From Bacillota bacterium (GTDB lineage Bacteria; Bacillota; Clostridia; Oscillospirales; Butyricicoccaceae): DNA of 8,719 nucleotides. Of the stretch, positions 1 through 5,991 are shown in pieces. Position numbers and translations under genes: made by a program. The first letter of the stretch is position 1; each line of letters begins with the position of its first letter. Below the pieces are notes generated by a model. It searched no databases and had not been told where the DNA came from. It saw only the letters and a program-made list of their open reading frames with translations. The DNA lies in the NCBI GenBank assembly GCA_030705725.1, contig JAUZPW010000048.1, positions 1 through 8,719 of the forward strand, in the 5' to 3' direction.

Positions 1-465
1 GTCATCTTTAGTGATGTTTTTTATAAGCTGCTGAGTAATGGTTGAGCCGCCGCCGACGAAGTTCGGAACTAAGCCGGACCAGCCGAGGGTAGCGCCTATG
101 GTGCGTTTCCAATCCACGCCGTGATGCCTGAAAAATCTGGCGTCCTCAATCGCAACGAAAGCATTTTTTAAATTGTCGGGTATCTCATCGTAGTTTGCCC
201 AGACTCTGTTTTCAGTGCCATAAAGCTGCTCAAGCTCCGTGGGCTTTCCCGTTTTCTTGTCCGTATAATAGACAAAACTGGTAAAGTTAAGGCGAAAGCT
301 GTCAAGGTCGATATCGATAGTCGGATTGATGTATTTGTTGATGTAAACGGCAAATGCCACGCCGCAGATAGCCGTGCACAAAATGCCTATAAGCAGCATA
401 GTAAAAATAATAAACGAAACCACACGCAGCGCGGGCCGCATATTGCTTTTTGATTTTTTATTCAA
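1..465 (-). CDS. Class A penicillin-binding protein (PBP1A-type), N-terminal part, truncated by window edge
   Basis: Bifunctional peptidoglycan synthase that polymerises lipid II (GT51 transglycosylase) and normally cross-links it through a C-terminal transpeptidase domain, which lies outside the window. The visible 155 codons show a short basic cytoplasmic tail, one membrane anchor at about residues 15-43, a short extracellular linker, then the start of the GT51 domain. The motif EDARFFRHHGVDW (from about residue 107) holds the catalytic glutamate in the EDxxFxxHxG signature, and GGGSTITQQLIKN (about 138-150) is the second GT51 signature. The start is taken as TTG at 463-465 because AAGGAG lies 7 bases upstream; an ATG at codon 9 has no comparable site. 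The frame is open to base 1, so the gene is cut by the window edge and is not a pseudogene on this evidence. It is transcribed divergently from the small gene at 601. The family call is secure; which paralogue it is (PBP1A, 1F or other) is not. Confidence 0.93.
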   Translation of the reverse strand, partial: MNKKSKSNMRPALRVVSFIIFTMLLIGILCTAICGVAFAVYINKYINPTIDIDLDSFRLNFTSFVYYTDKKTGKPTELEQLYGTENRVWANYDEIPDNLKNAFVAIEDARFFRHHGVDWKRTIGATLGWSGLVPNFVGGGSTITQQLIKNITKDD

Positions 466-472
466 GCGGATT

Positions 473-478
473 CTCCTT
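473..478 (-). promoter_or_regulatory. Ribosome binding site that fixes the TTG start of the PBP gene
   Basis: The minus strand reads AAGGAG followed by 7 bases and then TTG. This near-perfect Shine-Dalgarno site is the main reason for choosing the TTG at 465 over the ATG eight codons downstream. Confidence 0.8.
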
Positions 479-494
479 TCATAGAGAGGGCTGC

Positions 495-516
495 ATTCTA
501 TATTATAGCATAGAAT
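495..516. repeat. Inverted repeat bracketing the PBP -10 element (possible operator)
   Basis: Seven-base perfect arms, ATTCTAT at 495-501 and ATAGAAT at 510-516, flank an 8-base centre. The centre contains the TATAAT box read on the minus strand. A dimeric repressor bound here would cover the -10 element and start site. It could also be a chance product of A/T-rich sequence; no known regulator motif is recognised. Confidence 0.4.
502..510 (-). promoter_or_regulatory. Extended -10 promoter element for the PBP gene
   Basis: The minus strand reads TGCTATAAT, a perfect extended -10 (TGnTATAAT) for the housekeeping sigma factor. It ends 36 bases before the TTG start, which predicts a leader of roughly 30 bases. 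No good -35 hexamer lies 16-18 bases upstream, where the sequence is A/T tract. Extended -10 promoters often work without one. The call is from sequence only. Confidence 0.65.
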
Positions 517-544
517 AGCGAATTTTTTATAAAAAAATAGCGAA
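514..544. repeat. Direct repeat AATAGCGAA x2 around an A/T palindrome
   Basis: AATAGCGAA occurs at 514-522 and again at 536-544, 22 bases apart start to start, close to two helical turns. Between them, 523-536 is a perfect 14-base palindrome (six T, AT, six A). The block sits upstream of the PBP -10 element and upstream of the divergent gene at 601, so it could act as an UP element or a regulator site for either. No known motif is matched. Confidence 0.4.
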
Positions 545-600
545 CCCGGGTATAAGGCCGTTATTAAGAGGGAAAAATAGGAAGCAAAGGCGGTGAAACG

Positions 601-978
601 GTGCGATACAAAGAAAAAAACGGGTATCTGCTGGCGGCCACGCTTTCAGTAGCGGCACTTTTATTTACGGCGGTTATTTTGGCTGTTCTGCCGGATAAAA
701 AAATGAACACGCCGAACAGCAGTATTTCGGCCCCCCATGCGCAGGAACAGAAAGAAAGCCCGGCTGCCGAGGAAAAAGAGGCCGAGGGCAAATATATAAT
801 GAAAATGTATAACGGAAACGTTGCGGTTTATGACGCGTCTGCCCAGGATTCCCCGCTTTATGTAACGGGGATAGACGGAAGGACGCTGAGAGACGCTGAC
901 CGGGAGGCATTCGAAAAAGGTGTGGTGGTCGGCTCGGACGAAGAGCTTGCCTCAATGCTTGAGGATTACGGCAGTTAA
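601..978 (+). CDS. Small membrane-anchored extracytoplasmic protein with BofC C-terminal-like domain
   Basis: A 125-residue protein of unproven function. After a short basic N-terminus there is one hydrophobic segment at about residues 9-30 (uncleaved anchor or signal peptide, with no lipobox cysteine). A low-complexity Glu/Ala/Ser/Pro linker follows to about residue 62, then a compact domain. The domain begins KYIMKMYNGNVAVYD and ends with acidic helices and EELASMLEDYGS. From memory this pattern (short strand with YNG.(I/V)AV, an acidic D-x-E stretch, G(V/I) turn, EEL..LLEDY.S at the C-terminus) matches the C-terminal domain of BofC, the forespore protein that controls SpoIVB signalling in Bacillus. 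The N-terminal BofC domain is absent. The GTG start is preceded by AAAGGCGGTG at 586-595. It is divergent from the PBP gene and converges on cysS. No clear promoter was found. A role in envelope or sporulation signalling is inference. Confidence 0.8.
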   Translation: MRYKEKNGYLLAATLSVAALLFTAVILAVLPDKKMNTPNSSISAPHAQEQKESPAAEEKEAEGKYIMKMYNGNVAVYDASAQDSPLYVTGIDGRTLRDADREAFEKGVVVGSDEELASMLEDYGS

Positions 979-1004
979 AACAGGAGCTAAACGGCTCAAT
1001 AAAT

Positions 1005-1046
1005 AAAACATCAGGCTTAACTTTGAACTTTGAAGCCTGATGTTTT
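1005..1046. terminator. Bidirectional Rho-independent terminator
   Basis: A perfect 14-base stem pairs 1005-1018 with 1033-1046 around a 14-base loop, and the core CATCAGGCTT/AAGCCTGATG is GC-containing. On the plus strand the right arm runs into TTTTTATTTTA; on the minus strand the other arm runs into TTTTATTTATT. It lies between the stops of the small gene (978) and of cysS (1055), so it can end both converging transcripts. The loop is two exact copies of AACTTTG. Confidence 0.9.
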
Positions 1047-1054
1047 TATTTTAC

Positions 1055-2461
1055 TTATTTGCTTTCCTGAAGATGCCATCTGACGCCCTGAGGCGTATCT
1101 TCAAGGATCACCCCGCGCGCTTTAAGCTCGTCGCGGATGCGGTCCGCTTCCTTAAAGTTCTTTTCTTTTCTTGCCCTGGCACGGTCTTCAATCAGCGCTT
1201 CGATTTCAGCATCGAGCGTTTTGCCTTCTTTTTGGGGAGACAGGCCTAAAACATCGCAAAGCTCGGTCAAAAAGTCGAGCGATGCTCTGACCGAGGCTTT
1301 CTGAGCCCCTTTGCCGACAAAAACGGTATTCAGCTCCCGAACCAGCTCGAATATGACGGAAACGGCGTCGGCGGTGTTAAGATCGTCTTCCATCGCTTCA
1401 CAGAAACGCTCGCGGTAGGCGGGGAAGCTTGCAATTAATTTATCGGCGCCTTCCGGATTCTCGGATTCCTCGCTCTCAAGAAGAAATTCAAGATTTGAAA
1501 AAGCGGTATGAAGCCTCAGAAGCGCCGCCTTTGCCTGCTCGAGCGATTCGGCGGAAAAATTAAGCGGGCTTCTGTAATGCGCGGACAGCATAAAAAGCCG
1601 GAGGGGCTGATAACCGTATTGCTTAGCCGCATCCCTCACCATAAAAAAGTTGCCGAGGGATTTGGACATTTTCTGATTATCGATCGTTAAGAACGCGTTA
1701 TGCATCCAGTAGCGGGCAAACGGCTTTCCCGAGCACGCCTCGCTCTGCGCAATCTCGTTTTCATGATGCGGGAAGCAGAGATCTATGCCGCCCGAATGAA
1801 TGTCTATGGTCTCGCCAAGGTAGCGGTTAGCCATTGCCGAGCATTCGATGTGCCAGCCGGGCCGCCCGTTGCCCCAGGGCGATTCCCAGAACGGTTCGCC
1901 CGGTTTCGCCGCTTTCCAGAGCGCGAAATCGAGGGGGTCCTCTTTTTTCTCGTTCACGTCGATGCGCGCGCCGGACTCCAGATCCTCTATCGGCTGGTGG
2001 GAAAGCTTGCCGTAGCCTTCGAATTTCCTCGTTCTGAAATAGACGTCGCCGTCGGCGGCATAGGCATAGCCCTTATCCTCGAGGGTCTTGACCGTTTTTA
2101 TTATTTCCTCTATATTTTCGGTTGCCCTCGGGTGTACCGTAGCAGGTTTTATGCCGAGACCCTTGGCGTCTGTAAAGTATTCTTCTATATAGCGCTCCGA
2201 GATTTTATCGTAGGTTGTGCCTTCCTCGTTCGCGCGCTTAATAACCTTGTCGTCTATATCGGTGAAATTCTGGACAAAAGTAACCTTTAAGCCGCAGTAT
2301 TCGAGATAGCGGCGCAGGACATCGAAAATAATGAACGGGCGCGCGTTGCCCATGTGAAAATAATTATAAACCGTCGGCCCGCAGGAATACATTTTGACCT
2401 CTCCGGGGGTTAACGGGATAAACTCCTCTTTTTTCCTTGTGAGGGAGTTATAAACTTTCAT
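1055..2461 (-). CDS. cysS: Cysteinyl-tRNA synthetase
   Basis: Class I aminoacyl-tRNA synthetase that charges tRNA-Cys with cysteine in the cytoplasm; a monomeric zinc enzyme. At 468 residues it has the usual full length. The HIGH-type ATP motif is HMGN at about 36-39, preceded by YSCGPTVYNY. The KMSKS loop is at 264-268 (KMSKSLGNF). Zinc ligands expected in the family are present: Cys27, Cys207 (in HIECSAMA), His232 and Glu236 (in PHHENE). The C-terminal third holds the DALR-like helical region and a small tRNA-binding end. The ATG start has AGGAG at 2468-2472, 6 bases upstream. It begins 16 bases after the pgsA stop and is the last gene of the run, ending just before the terminator. There is no room for a T-box leader directly upstream, so it is probably expressed from the operon rather than by its own cysteine-responsive leader. 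Confidence 0.98.
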   Translation of the reverse strand: MKVYNSLTRKKEEFIPLTPGEVKMYSCGPTVYNYFHMGNARPFIIFDVLRRYLEYCGLKVTFVQNFTDIDDKVIKRANEEGTTYDKISERYIEEYFTDAKGLGIKPATVHPRATENIEEIIKTVKTLEDKGYAYAADGDVYFRTRKFEGYGKLSHQPIEDLESGARIDVNEKKEDPLDFALWKAAKPGEPFWESPWGNGRPGWHIECSAMANRYLGETIDIHSGGIDLCFPHHENEIAQSEACSGKPFARYWMHNAFLTIDNQKMSKSLGNFFMVRDAAKQYGYQPLRLFMLSAHYRSPLNFSAESLEQAKAALLRLHTAFSNLEFLLESEESENPEGADKLIASFPAYRERFCEAMEDDLNTADAVSVIFELVRELNTVFVGKGAQKASVRASLDFLTELCDVLGLSPQKEGKTLDAEIEALIEDRARARKEKNFKEADRIRDELKARGVILEDTPQGVRWHLQESK

Positions 2462-2477
2462 ACTAATCTCCTGCCTT

Positions 2478-3029
2478 CTAATTATTAGAGGTCTCGCCCG
2501 TTATCAGGTAGGCGCTGTTTTTTAGATAATCGTAGCCCGAATAAAGGGTGACGAGCGTCATTGCCCAAACGGCTATATCGTTAAGCTTCAGGCCCAGAAA
2601 CACAAACGAGGCAAACGGGGAAAGCATTACGATGATACACGCTATCTGCGTCGCCGTTTTTATTTTTCCGGAACGGGCCGCCGCGATAACCTTGCCCTGA
2701 GAGATCGCCACGACGCGCAGGGAGGTCACGATAAATTCGCGGGACAGGATAATTACCGCCATAACGGCGGGCATCCGGCCCTTTTCCACGAATATGAGCA
2801 TCGCCGCGGTGACGAGCAGCTTGTCGGCAAGCGGGTCGATAAACTTTCCGAAATTCGTCACCTGGTTGTATTTTCGGGCGATGTAGCCGTCGATTCCGTC
2901 CGTAAGGCTGGCAATGCTGAAAATAAGCAGGGCTATCAGGTTTGCGTACGGCAAATCAACATACAAAAATATGATGAAAAGAGGGATAAGCGCAATACGT
3001 GTAAGCGTTATCGTGTTTGCGGCGGTCAT
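2478..3029 (-). CDS. pgsA: CDP-diacylglycerol--glycerol-3-phosphate 3-phosphatidyltransferase
   Basis: Membrane enzyme making phosphatidylglycerol phosphate from CDP-diacylglycerol and glycerol 3-phosphate, the committed step to phosphatidylglycerol and cardiolipin. The protein is 183 residues, typical for bacterial PgsA. The CDP-alcohol phosphatidyltransferase signature D-x2-DG-x2-AR-x8-G-x3-D-x3-D is complete: Asp44, Asp47-Gly48, Ala51-Arg52, Gly61, Asp65 and Asp69; the aspartates bind the metal ions. Hydrophobic segments at about 11-41, 74-95, 125-150 and 150-170 fit a polytopic protein. The ATG overlaps the rimO stop by 4 bases (ATGA), a classic sign of translational coupling. The rimO-pgsA pair is common in Firmicutes. 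PgsA is separated from related phosphatidyltransferases by context and size, so a related CDP-alcohol transferase cannot be fully excluded. Confidence 0.95.
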   Translation of the reverse strand: MTAANTITLTRIALIPLFIIFLYVDLPYANLIALLIFSIASLTDGIDGYIARKYNQVTNFGKFIDPLADKLLVTAAMLIFVEKGRMPAVMAVIILSREFIVTSLRVVAISQGKVIAAARSGKIKTATQIACIIVMLSPFASFVFLGLKLNDIAVWAMTLVTLYSGYDYLKNSAYLITGETSNN

Positions 3030-4375
3030 AAATTAAGCTCACCATCCTGTTTTATCGCTCTGCCTGTCAAATCGGAATCAACCGCGCCGGTTATTATAAC
3101 CTTAACAAACTGGCCCGGCAGCGGCGGGGGAGAAGATTCAAAAAACACTTTCGGATCGATTTCAGGCGAATCGGCAAACGACCTGCCGCAGTAAAGCTCC
3201 GTATCCGCGTCGAAACCCTCGCATAAAACAGTAAGCGTTTTTCCCAGACAGCTTTCGTTATATTCTTCCATTACGGTAATCTGGATATTCTGAACAAGCT
3301 CAAGGCGGCGCGATTTTGTTTCGTCGTCAACCTGATTTTCCATCAGCGCCGCGGCGCTGCCTTCTTCCATTGAATAGGGGAACACCCCCGCGCGCGGCAG
3401 CTTCGCTTCCCTAAGAAAAGCGCAGAGCTCGCCGAATTCTTCTTCGGTTTCTCCGGGCAGGCCGACGATTATGCTTGTTCGGATTACGGCGCCAGGAACC
3501 TTTTTGCGTATTTTACTGAACAGAGCCTTGATATAGGCACTGTCGCCCCGGCGGTTCATTGATTTTAAGATTCTGTCGTTTATATGCTGTATTGGAATAT
3601 CAAAATAGGGGAGTATTTTTTCGTTTTCGGCAATCAAATCCAAAAGGCGGTCGTCGATTTCATCGGGATAAAGGTAATGCAGCCTTATCCATTTTATGCC
3701 GGAAACGGCGGCAAGCTTTTTAAGCAGGGAAGGGAGAGCGCGTTCTTTATAAAGGTCAAGCCCGTAGCGGGTGAGGTCCTGAGCGACAAGGATAAGCTCC
3801 TTAACGCCGCTTTGGGAAAGCGATTCGGCTTCTTTTAATATGTCTTCCTCGGTACGGCTCCTGAAAGGGCCGCGGATCGAGGGGATAACGCAGTAGGCGC
3901 AATGGTTGTCGCAGCCCTCGGCGATTTTCAGATATGCCGTGTAGGAAGGAGACAGCAAAACCCGTTCGCCATTTAAGGGAGATTTGCCTGAGTCGTCGAA
4001 ACAACACGACCTTTCGTCCTTCATTACGGAAAGGACGGCGTCTTTTATTTTATGGTAGCTGCCGGCTCCGAGTGCAAAATCAACCTCGGGCAGCTCGCTC
4101 AGAAAATCGTTTTTGTAACGTTCAGGGAGACAGCCCGTGACGATTATCTTTTTTAATTTCCCCATGCTTTTAAGGGAAGCGAGCGCGAAAATCTCGGAAA
4201 GGGCTTCCTGCGCGGCGCTTTCGATAAAACCGCAGGTGTTGACGATCGCAACGTCCGAGTTTTCGGGTTTCTTCACGATTTTCATGCCGGCTGTCTTAAG
4301 CTCCGCCAGCATGCGCTCGGAATCTATCTGGTTTTTCGGGCAGCCCAGCGAGATCAGGGATACTTTAATAGCCAT
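3026..4375 (-). CDS. rimO: Ribosomal protein uS12 methylthiotransferase
   Basis: Radical SAM enzyme that adds a methylthio group to the conserved aspartate of ribosomal protein S12. It has 449 residues and the full MTTase architecture. The N-terminal UPF0004 domain carries Cys12 (SLGCPKNQIDSE), Cys48 (VNTCGF) and Cys82 (TGCLPERY), which bind the auxiliary iron-sulfur cluster. The radical SAM core carries Cys155, Cys159 and Cys162 in CDNHCAYCVIPSIRGP. A TRAM domain occupies about 380-445. The motifs SLGCPKN and YLKIAEGC with IPSIRGPFRSR favour RimO over its tRNA-modifying paralogues MiaB and MtaB. The ATG start has no good Shine-Dalgarno: the bases just before it read CTCCTT, and a weak GGAATGA lies further up. 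Expression may therefore depend on ribosomes arriving from recX, 25 bases upstream. Confidence 0.97.
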   Translation of the reverse strand: MAIKVSLISLGCPKNQIDSERMLAELKTAGMKIVKKPENSDVAIVNTCGFIESAAQEALSEIFALASLKSMGKLKKIIVTGCLPERYKNDFLSELPEVDFALGAGSYHKIKDAVLSVMKDERSCCFDDSGKSPLNGERVLLSPSYTAYLKIAEGCDNHCAYCVIPSIRGPFRSRTEEDILKEAESLSQSGVKELILVAQDLTRYGLDLYKERALPSLLKKLAAVSGIKWIRLHYLYPDEIDDRLLDLIAENEKILPYFDIPIQHINDRILKSMNRRGDSAYIKALFSKIRKKVPGAVIRTSIIVGLPGETEEEFGELCAFLREAKLPRAGVFPYSMEEGSAAALMENQVDDETKSRRLELVQNIQITVMEEYNESCLGKTLTVLCEGFDADTELYCGRSFADSPEIDPKVFFESSPPPLPGQFVKVIITGAVDSDLTGRAIKQDGELNL

Positions 4376-4400
4376 AAGGAGATGTTTTCATTCCAATCAT
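4365..4400 (-). CDS. Possible 11-codon coupling ORF between recX and rimO
   Basis: The recX stop TAA is followed directly by ATG, opening a reading frame of 11 codons (MIGMKTSPYGY). Its stop lies 8 bases past the first base of the rimO ATG, so it overlaps the rimO start in another frame. There is no clear Shine-Dalgarno of its own; initiation would have to be by ribosomes finishing recX. It may be chance, or a device that delivers ribosomes to the poorly served rimO start. The peptide itself resembles nothing I recognise. Confidence 0.25.
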   Translation of the reverse strand: MIGMKTSPYGY

Positions 4401-4868
4401 TTATTCATAGTATTCAGCTTCGCCGAAAACCTTCCTGATAGACGACGAAATCTGCTCAAAGGAAAAACCGCGCCTAACCAAAAAACCTGAAACGCGTTTT
4501 AATTCATTCCTGTCCGGGGTTTTGCCGCGGAGACGCTTCCTTATAAGCGCGCACACAAGCTCATCCTGCGCGTCATTTTCGTTTATTAATTCGTCAATTA
4601 TTTCGCGCGGGATACGGTGCTTTATAAGCTCCTGCCGAACGCGGAGCATGCCGTAGCCGCGCATGGTATAATTCCTGATTAAAGACTCCGCGTATTTAGC
4701 GTCGTCAAGAACATTAAGCTCCGAAAGCTTTGACACCGCCGAGTACGCGTCGTCGTCCGAGAACCCCTTTTCGGTAAGACCCTCAAAAAGCTCGCGCTTC
4801 GAATACGCCCTGCGCGAGAGCATATAACCGGCGCGTTTTAACGCTTCTTTTGAAGAATCGACAGTCAT
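4401..4868 (-). CDS. recX: Regulatory protein RecX
   Basis: Small protein that binds RecA filaments and modulates (usually inhibits) their growth and ATPase activity. With the chosen start it is 155 residues, normal for the family. The sequence is almost wholly helical and basic. It has the characteristic opening (ALKRAGYMLSRRAYSKRELFEGL, given here only as position 9-31 of the chosen protein), the R-x-YG-x2-R-x2-QEL region (RGYGMLRVRQELIKHRIP) and a final FLVRRGFSFEQISSSI repeat, which are the three helical repeats of RecX. The ATG at 4866-4868 sits one base after the recA stop, with GAAGG 5 bases upstream. A TTG at 4893-4895 would give nine more residues overlapping recA but has no clear ribosome site. 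Position directly behind recA supports both the name and co-expression. Confidence 0.93.
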   Translation of the reverse strand: MTVDSSKEALKRAGYMLSRRAYSKRELFEGLTEKGFSDDDAYSAVSKLSELNVLDDAKYAESLIRNYTMRGYGMLRVRQELIKHRIPREIIDELINENDAQDELVCALIRKRLRGKTPDRNELKRVSGFLVRRGFSFEQISSSIRKVFGEAEYYE

Positions 4869-4869
4869 A

Positions 4870-5967
4870 CTAGCCTTCAAAATCGTCGGCGTCAACAGAA
4901 ATGCCGGTCTTTACGGCGGACTTTGACGGCGCCGGGGCCGCTTTCTGCGGAACTGCCGCTGGGCTTTCTTTTTTAGCGGCTGCGGGCTCCTTCATTTTTT
5001 CGCGGATTTCTGCTTCAAGCTTACCAGCTGCGTCCGGATTCTCCTTAAAATACGTCTTGGCGTTGTCGCGGCCCTGGCCGAGTCGGATTTCACCCATCGA
5101 GAACCAGGCTCCGCTTTTCTGAACCAGATTGTACTTAAGGCCGAGGTCCACAAGCTCGCCTAAATGGGAGATGCCTTCGCCGTACATAATGTCAAACTCC
5201 GCTTCCTTAAAGGGAGGAGCGATTTTATTTTTAACGACCTTGGCTCTTGTGCGGCTGCCCAAAAGCTCGCTGCCGTTTTTAATATGCTCGGTACGCCTGA
5301 CCTCGATTCTGACGCTGGCGTAGAACTTAAGCGCACGTCCGCCGGTCGTGACCTCGGGGTTGCCGTAAGTAACGCCTATTTTTTCGCGGAGCTGGTTTAT
5401 GAAAATAACTATGCAGCCCGATTTCGCGACGGCTCCCGCAAGCTTGCGCAGCGCCTGAGACATCAGCCTTGCCTGCAGCCCGACGAACGGATCGCCCATT
5501 TCGCCCTCGATTTCAAGGCGGGGTACAAGCGCCGCCACGGAGTCCACGACGATTACGTCGATTGCCCCGCTTCGCGCGAGCTCTTCGGCTATCTCAAGCG
5601 CCTGCTCGCCGTTATCCGGTTGTGAGACCAGAAGGCTGTCGATGTCTACGCCGAGCGCTTTCGCGTAAGTAGGGTCGAGCGCGTGTTCCGCGTCGATAAA
5701 CGCGGCCTCTCCGCCGCTTTTTTGAGCGGAAGCCACGATATGAAGAGCGAGCGTGGTTTTTCCCGATGATTCCGGCCCGTAAATCTCAATTATACGCCCG
5801 CGGGGAACGCCGCCGATGCCGAGAGCCATGTCAAGGGACATGGAGCCTGTCGGAATCGCCTCGACATTAAGCGAGCTATGCTCGCCGAGCCGCATGACGG
5901 CGCCTTTTCCATACTGCTTTTCAAGCTGCAAAAGAGCGGTTTCAAGCGCTTTCTTTTTGTCTATCAT
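4870..5967 (-). CDS. recA: Recombinase A
   Basis: Cytoplasmic ATP-dependent strand-exchange protein for homologous recombination and the co-protease that triggers LexA cleavage in the SOS response. At 365 residues it is full length. Walker A GPESSGKT is at 64-71, the catalytic glutamate is in DAEHALD (Glu94), and Walker B is VIVVDS at 138-143. DNA-binding loop L1 lies around EIEGEMGDP (153-160) and L2 around 191-210 (QLREKIGVTYGNPE then VTTGGRALKF). The C-terminal domain keeps GLKYNLVQKSGAWFS. The tail from about 328 is a low-complexity Ala/Pro/Lys linker ending in an acidic DADDFEG, a common variable end. The ATG has GGAG 8 bases upstream (5976-5979). It follows prmC by 24 bases. I see no LexA box and no clear promoter in that gap, so SOS control, if any, would act from inside prmC or further upstream. 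Confidence 0.99.
   Translation of the reverse strand: MIDKKKALETALLQLEKQYGKGAVMRLGEHSSLNVEAIPTGSMSLDMALGIGGVPRGRIIEIYGPESSGKTTLALHIVASAQKSGGEAAFIDAEHALDPTYAKALGVDIDSLLVSQPDNGEQALEIAEELARSGAIDVIVVDSVAALVPRLEIEGEMGDPFVGLQARLMSQALRKLAGAVAKSGCIVIFINQLREKIGVTYGNPEVTTGGRALKFYASVRIEVRRTEHIKNGSELLGSRTRAKVVKNKIAPPFKEAEFDIMYGEGISHLGELVDLGLKYNLVQKSGAWFSMGEIRLGQGRDNAKTYFKENPDAAGKLEAEIREKMKEPAAAKKESPAAVPQKAAPAPSKSAVKTGISVDADDFEG
4874..4878 (-). promoter_or_regulatory. Ribosome binding site deciding the recX start
   Basis: GAAGG, inside the last two recA codons, lies 5 bases before ATG 4866-4868. This favours the ATG over the upstream TTG and ties recX translation to termination at the recA stop. Confidence 0.55.
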
Positions 5968-5991
5968 AGTAATAGCTCCATTCCGATAAAA

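Noticed and set aside
551..556. TATAAG as a -10 box for the small gene at 601
   Set aside because: No acceptable -35 lies 16-18 bases upstream, and it does not fit sporulation sigma factor patterns well enough to call.
1700..2290. 196-codon open frame on the plus strand, opposite cysS
   Set aside because: It lies wholly antisense to cysS, whose motifs are all intact. The predicted peptide is Arg/Ala/Phe-rich without recognisable domains, and there is no ribosome site; it is a mirror of cysS codon use.
2462..2477. T-box or other leader riboswitch upstream of cysS
   Set aside because: Only 16 bases separate pgsA and cysS, too few for any leader structure.
4869..4895. TTG start for recX, overlapping the recA end
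   Set aside because: The ATG at 4866-4868 has GAAGG at good spacing just after the recA stop. The extra nine residues are not part of the conserved RecX domain.
5164..5625. 153-codon open frame on the plus strand, opposite recA
   Set aside because: It is antisense to the most conserved part of recA, with no domain and no convincing start signal. Long antisense frames are common opposite codon-biased genes.
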